Below, piece by piece: positions 62,252-64,000 of a DNA stretch of 64,000 nt. The notes under the pieces are model-generated. The model was not told the DNA's origin, did not search any database, and was given only the letters and a program-made list of their open reading frames with translations. How positions within the stretch are numbered: the stretch's first letter is position 1; each line of letters opens with the position of its first letter. The translations under genes and the position numbers were made by a program. Source of the DNA: Litsea cubeba (taxonomy: Eukaryota > Streptophyta > Magnoliopsida > Laurales > Lauraceae); contig WHSA01000561.1 of the NCBI GenBank assembly GCA_012931725.1, positions 70,290 through 134,289 on the forward strand, read 5' to 3'.

Positions 62252-62371
62252 TCATGGAGAAGAAGAAGAAAAGTCTTGAAGATCTTGAAGAAGAAGAACT
62301 CTTGGTCTTGAAGCCCTCTTGAGATTATTGCAAAAGAAAGTAATAAGAGCAAGAGATCCAACCTCCTCCTT

Positions 62372-62381
62372 ACTTTTATAG
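62372..62381 (-). promoter_or_regulatory. TATA box of the antisense gene (B)
   Basis: CTATAAAAGT on the minus strand lies about 120 bases upstream of the leader-exon ATG at 62251. It is conserved in C (17997-17988) and predicts a 5' UTR of about 90 bases. Confidence 0.55.
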
Positions 62382-63418
62382 AAGAGAGCAAACCAAAGAA
62401 GGAAAGAAGAAAGAGGTAAATGTTACTAATTAGTAACCTTACCAAAAGAAAGAGATTAGAAAGATTCTTTCCCAAAAGAAAGGTATCTTGAGGGATTCTC
62501 TCCCAAAAAGAAATCAATGAGAGATTTTCTCCTAATAGATAGGATCAATGAAGGATTCTTTCCCAAAAAAAAGATATCTTGAGATATCCTATCCCAAAAT
62601 AAAGGGAATATGAGAGATTCTCTCCAAGTAAAGATATTCTTAGATATTCTCTATCCAAATGAGATATTTTTGGATATTCTTTACAAAAATGACACCATAT
62701 GAGATCTAAGCCATTTCAAAAGCTTAAGGTCCCATGGGTTAGCCCATATGAGCCAGGTTTGACCACCTAGGCACTTAAAAAAAAAAATTTCGGGCTTTTA
62801 GTCAAAGAGAAATCCCTCTTATCAAGAGCATACAAAAATGGTTCCATGCCTCTTTTGAGTTGATTGGACCATACAAAGAAAATTCCAAGCCACATGAGCT
62901 TCCAAAAATCAAACCATCCAGCCTCATCTACCAAATTGAGCCAAAATCTTGAAATTGACATTCCACAAAAATCAAACCAAATCCCGATCTCCTAACTTGC
63001 CACATACAGCTTGTTAGGTCACAAGACCAAAACCTGATCCCCTAACTTGCCACATACAGCCTGTTAGGTCACAAGATCAAAACCAAAATTGATCCCCCAA
63101 CATTCCACATACAGCTTGTTGGGTCACACGATCAAAACCAAACCCGACCCCCTAACCTGCCACATATAGCCTGTTAGGTCACAAGGTCAAAACCCAAATC
63201 CACATCCCTGATGTCATCTTCAAAACTTTGCCTCGAGATGGTATGTGATCCCTTTCACTACCATAAAATTCCCCTGGAAGCTCAAAAGGCTACAAATACC
63301 AAAAAGAAAGACTGCTCAAAAACTCTTGGTCAAGTCACAGGCTCTCCTTCAAAAATCTCTTCGAGGCACATCGACTACAAAAGTTAAGCAACTCGTCGCG
63401 GTACCTCGAGGGGGCATT
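62382..63418 (+). other. B spacer between antisense promoter and 3' LTR
   Basis: No gene is seen. It has the same order as in C: AGATATCTTGAGATATCC-type repeats (about 62460-62660), then four repeats with CTAACTTGCCACATACAGC..GTTAGGTCACAAG (about 62985-63190). The polypurine tract GTACCTCGAGGGGGCATT ends at 63418. Confidence 0.65.
63401..63418 (+). other. Polypurine tract of element B
   Basis: GTACCTCGAGGGGGCATT directly precedes the 3' LTR and is identical to C from TACCTCGAGG onward. Confidence 0.65.
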
Positions 63419-64000
63419 TGTTGACACCAAAAATGTCACTTTGCCTCTTCAAGATCCAAAGAGCTACATGAAGTCGCAACCTGCCATAAATAGGCAATGC
63501 TACTTCCAAAAATCAAATCTTGTCAGAAGCAAACAAAAACTGCAAGATCCTTCAAGACAGCCAAAAGAGGAGTACACAAGAAGTTTCGGGTCATTTCAAA
63601 ATCATTTGGCCTAACTTCGATTCTCCGACAGCCGAAAAGGAGCTCTCGGCGGCGAAAGCATCGGAGACACCAAATCTTCGATCAGAGCCGATGGATGGTC
63701 TCAAAATACTTCCAAAAGGCTCCACGTCAAGTTCCGAGTCAAACCGACAACGTTTGACCCTACCTCAACCCTCGAACAGCTAAATCAAGCCTCTCGGCGG
63801 CGAGAACCACCGAGGCCATTACTCATCAGATAGAGCACATGGACGGCTTCAAAAATGCTTATAAAGGGCTACACGTCAAATTTCAGGTCATTTCGACAAC
63901 ATTTGACCATAGTTTGACGCTCGGAAGCCAAATCAGGCCTCTTGGCGGCAAAGCTCTCCGGGACAATCATTTCCAAGACAGAGCCTATGGATCATCTTAA
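63419..64000 (+). repeat. 3' LTR of element B (first 582 bp)
   Basis: It starts TGTTGACACCAAAAATGTC and aligns with 42852-43433 without gaps, with about 11 substitutions by my count. It includes the first degenerate tandem units that A and C lack. The LTR continues beyond the window. Confidence 0.93.

Larger units (their letters stand above)
42852..64000 (+). mobile_element. Element B: nearly intact Tat-type Ty3/Gypsy retrotransposon with antisense gene
   Basis: It comprises a 5' LTR (42852-45446), primer-binding site, leader, gag-pol (46931-55984), post-pol repeats, an antisense five-exon gene (62251-57478), a spacer, a polypurine tract, and a 3' LTR starting at 63419 and leaving the window. 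Assuming equal LTRs, the full element would be about 23 kb. The first 582 bases of the two LTRs align without gaps and differ at about 11 positions by my count (roughly 2%), so insertion is fairly recent. The left target flank is AGCTC (42847-42851). Dual RNase H domains mark it as Tat clade. Confidence 0.93.

Overview
The window is nuclear DNA from a flowering plant, probably a large, repeat-rich genome. The evidence is Ty3/Gypsy LTR retrotransposons of the Tat type nested in one another, plant-style introns and TATA boxes, a hAT-type MITE, an intron-containing cysteine-rich secreted peptide gene, and fragments of plant genes. No rRNA, tRNA, CRISPR array or bacterial-type operon was seen. The species cannot be named from the sequence.

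Layout from left to right. (1) 1-14040: element A, minus strand, the 5' part of a Tat-type element (decayed gag-pol, repeat-filled leader, complete 5' LTR ending exactly at 14040). (2) 14041-21431: element C, plus strand, same family, only its 3' part (antisense PMD-like gene, spacer, 3' LTR). (3) 21432-27561: element D, plus strand, a different Tat-type family, only its 3' part (end of pol, six exact-period 77-bp repeats, a different antisense gene, 3' LTR). A appears inserted in C, C in the pol gene of D, and D in host sequence. (4) 27562-34207: copy 1 of a duplicated gene-fragment segment, interrupted by a 2448-bp solo LTR (E) with a perfect 5-bp target duplication. (5) 34208-39037: host-like AT-rich DNA with one well-supported small gene (35732-36150, minus), a hAT-type MITE and several inverted repeats. 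(6) 39038-42851: copy 2 of the duplicated segment. (7) 42852-64000: element B, plus strand, same family as A and C, nearly intact, entered by its complete 5' LTR and leaving the window inside its 3' LTR.

Element B is the most informative part. It has a 5' LTR (2595 bp), primer-binding site, a long leader, and one gag-protease-RT-RNase H-integrase reading frame (46931-55984) broken by a single TAA at 54488. About 7.4 kb of further DNA lies between pol and the 3' LTR. On the opposite strand of that DNA, five open segments join through canonical GT-AG introns, all of phase 1, into one uninterrupted 1225-codon gene (62251 to 57478). It has its own TATA box and a predicted N-terminal plant-mobile-domain-like region, a basic patch, an acidic linker and a C-terminal coiled coil. 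Element C carries a decayed copy with the same leader exon and TATA. Element D carries, at the same place and also antisense, an unrelated-looking spliced gene: a Transposase_28-like N-terminus, then a basic linker and a coiled coil. Two families with analogous spliced antisense cargo genes are the best candidate for an under-described system here.

Host content is small. It comprises the 78-residue, 10-cysteine predicted secreted peptide gene with TATA, one intron and AATAAA, and the duplicated segment holding an exon of a 26S proteasome AAA-ATPase (RPT6-like) with a degenerate Walker A, plus other exon-like fragments. All functional statements are from reading the sequence; no database search was run.
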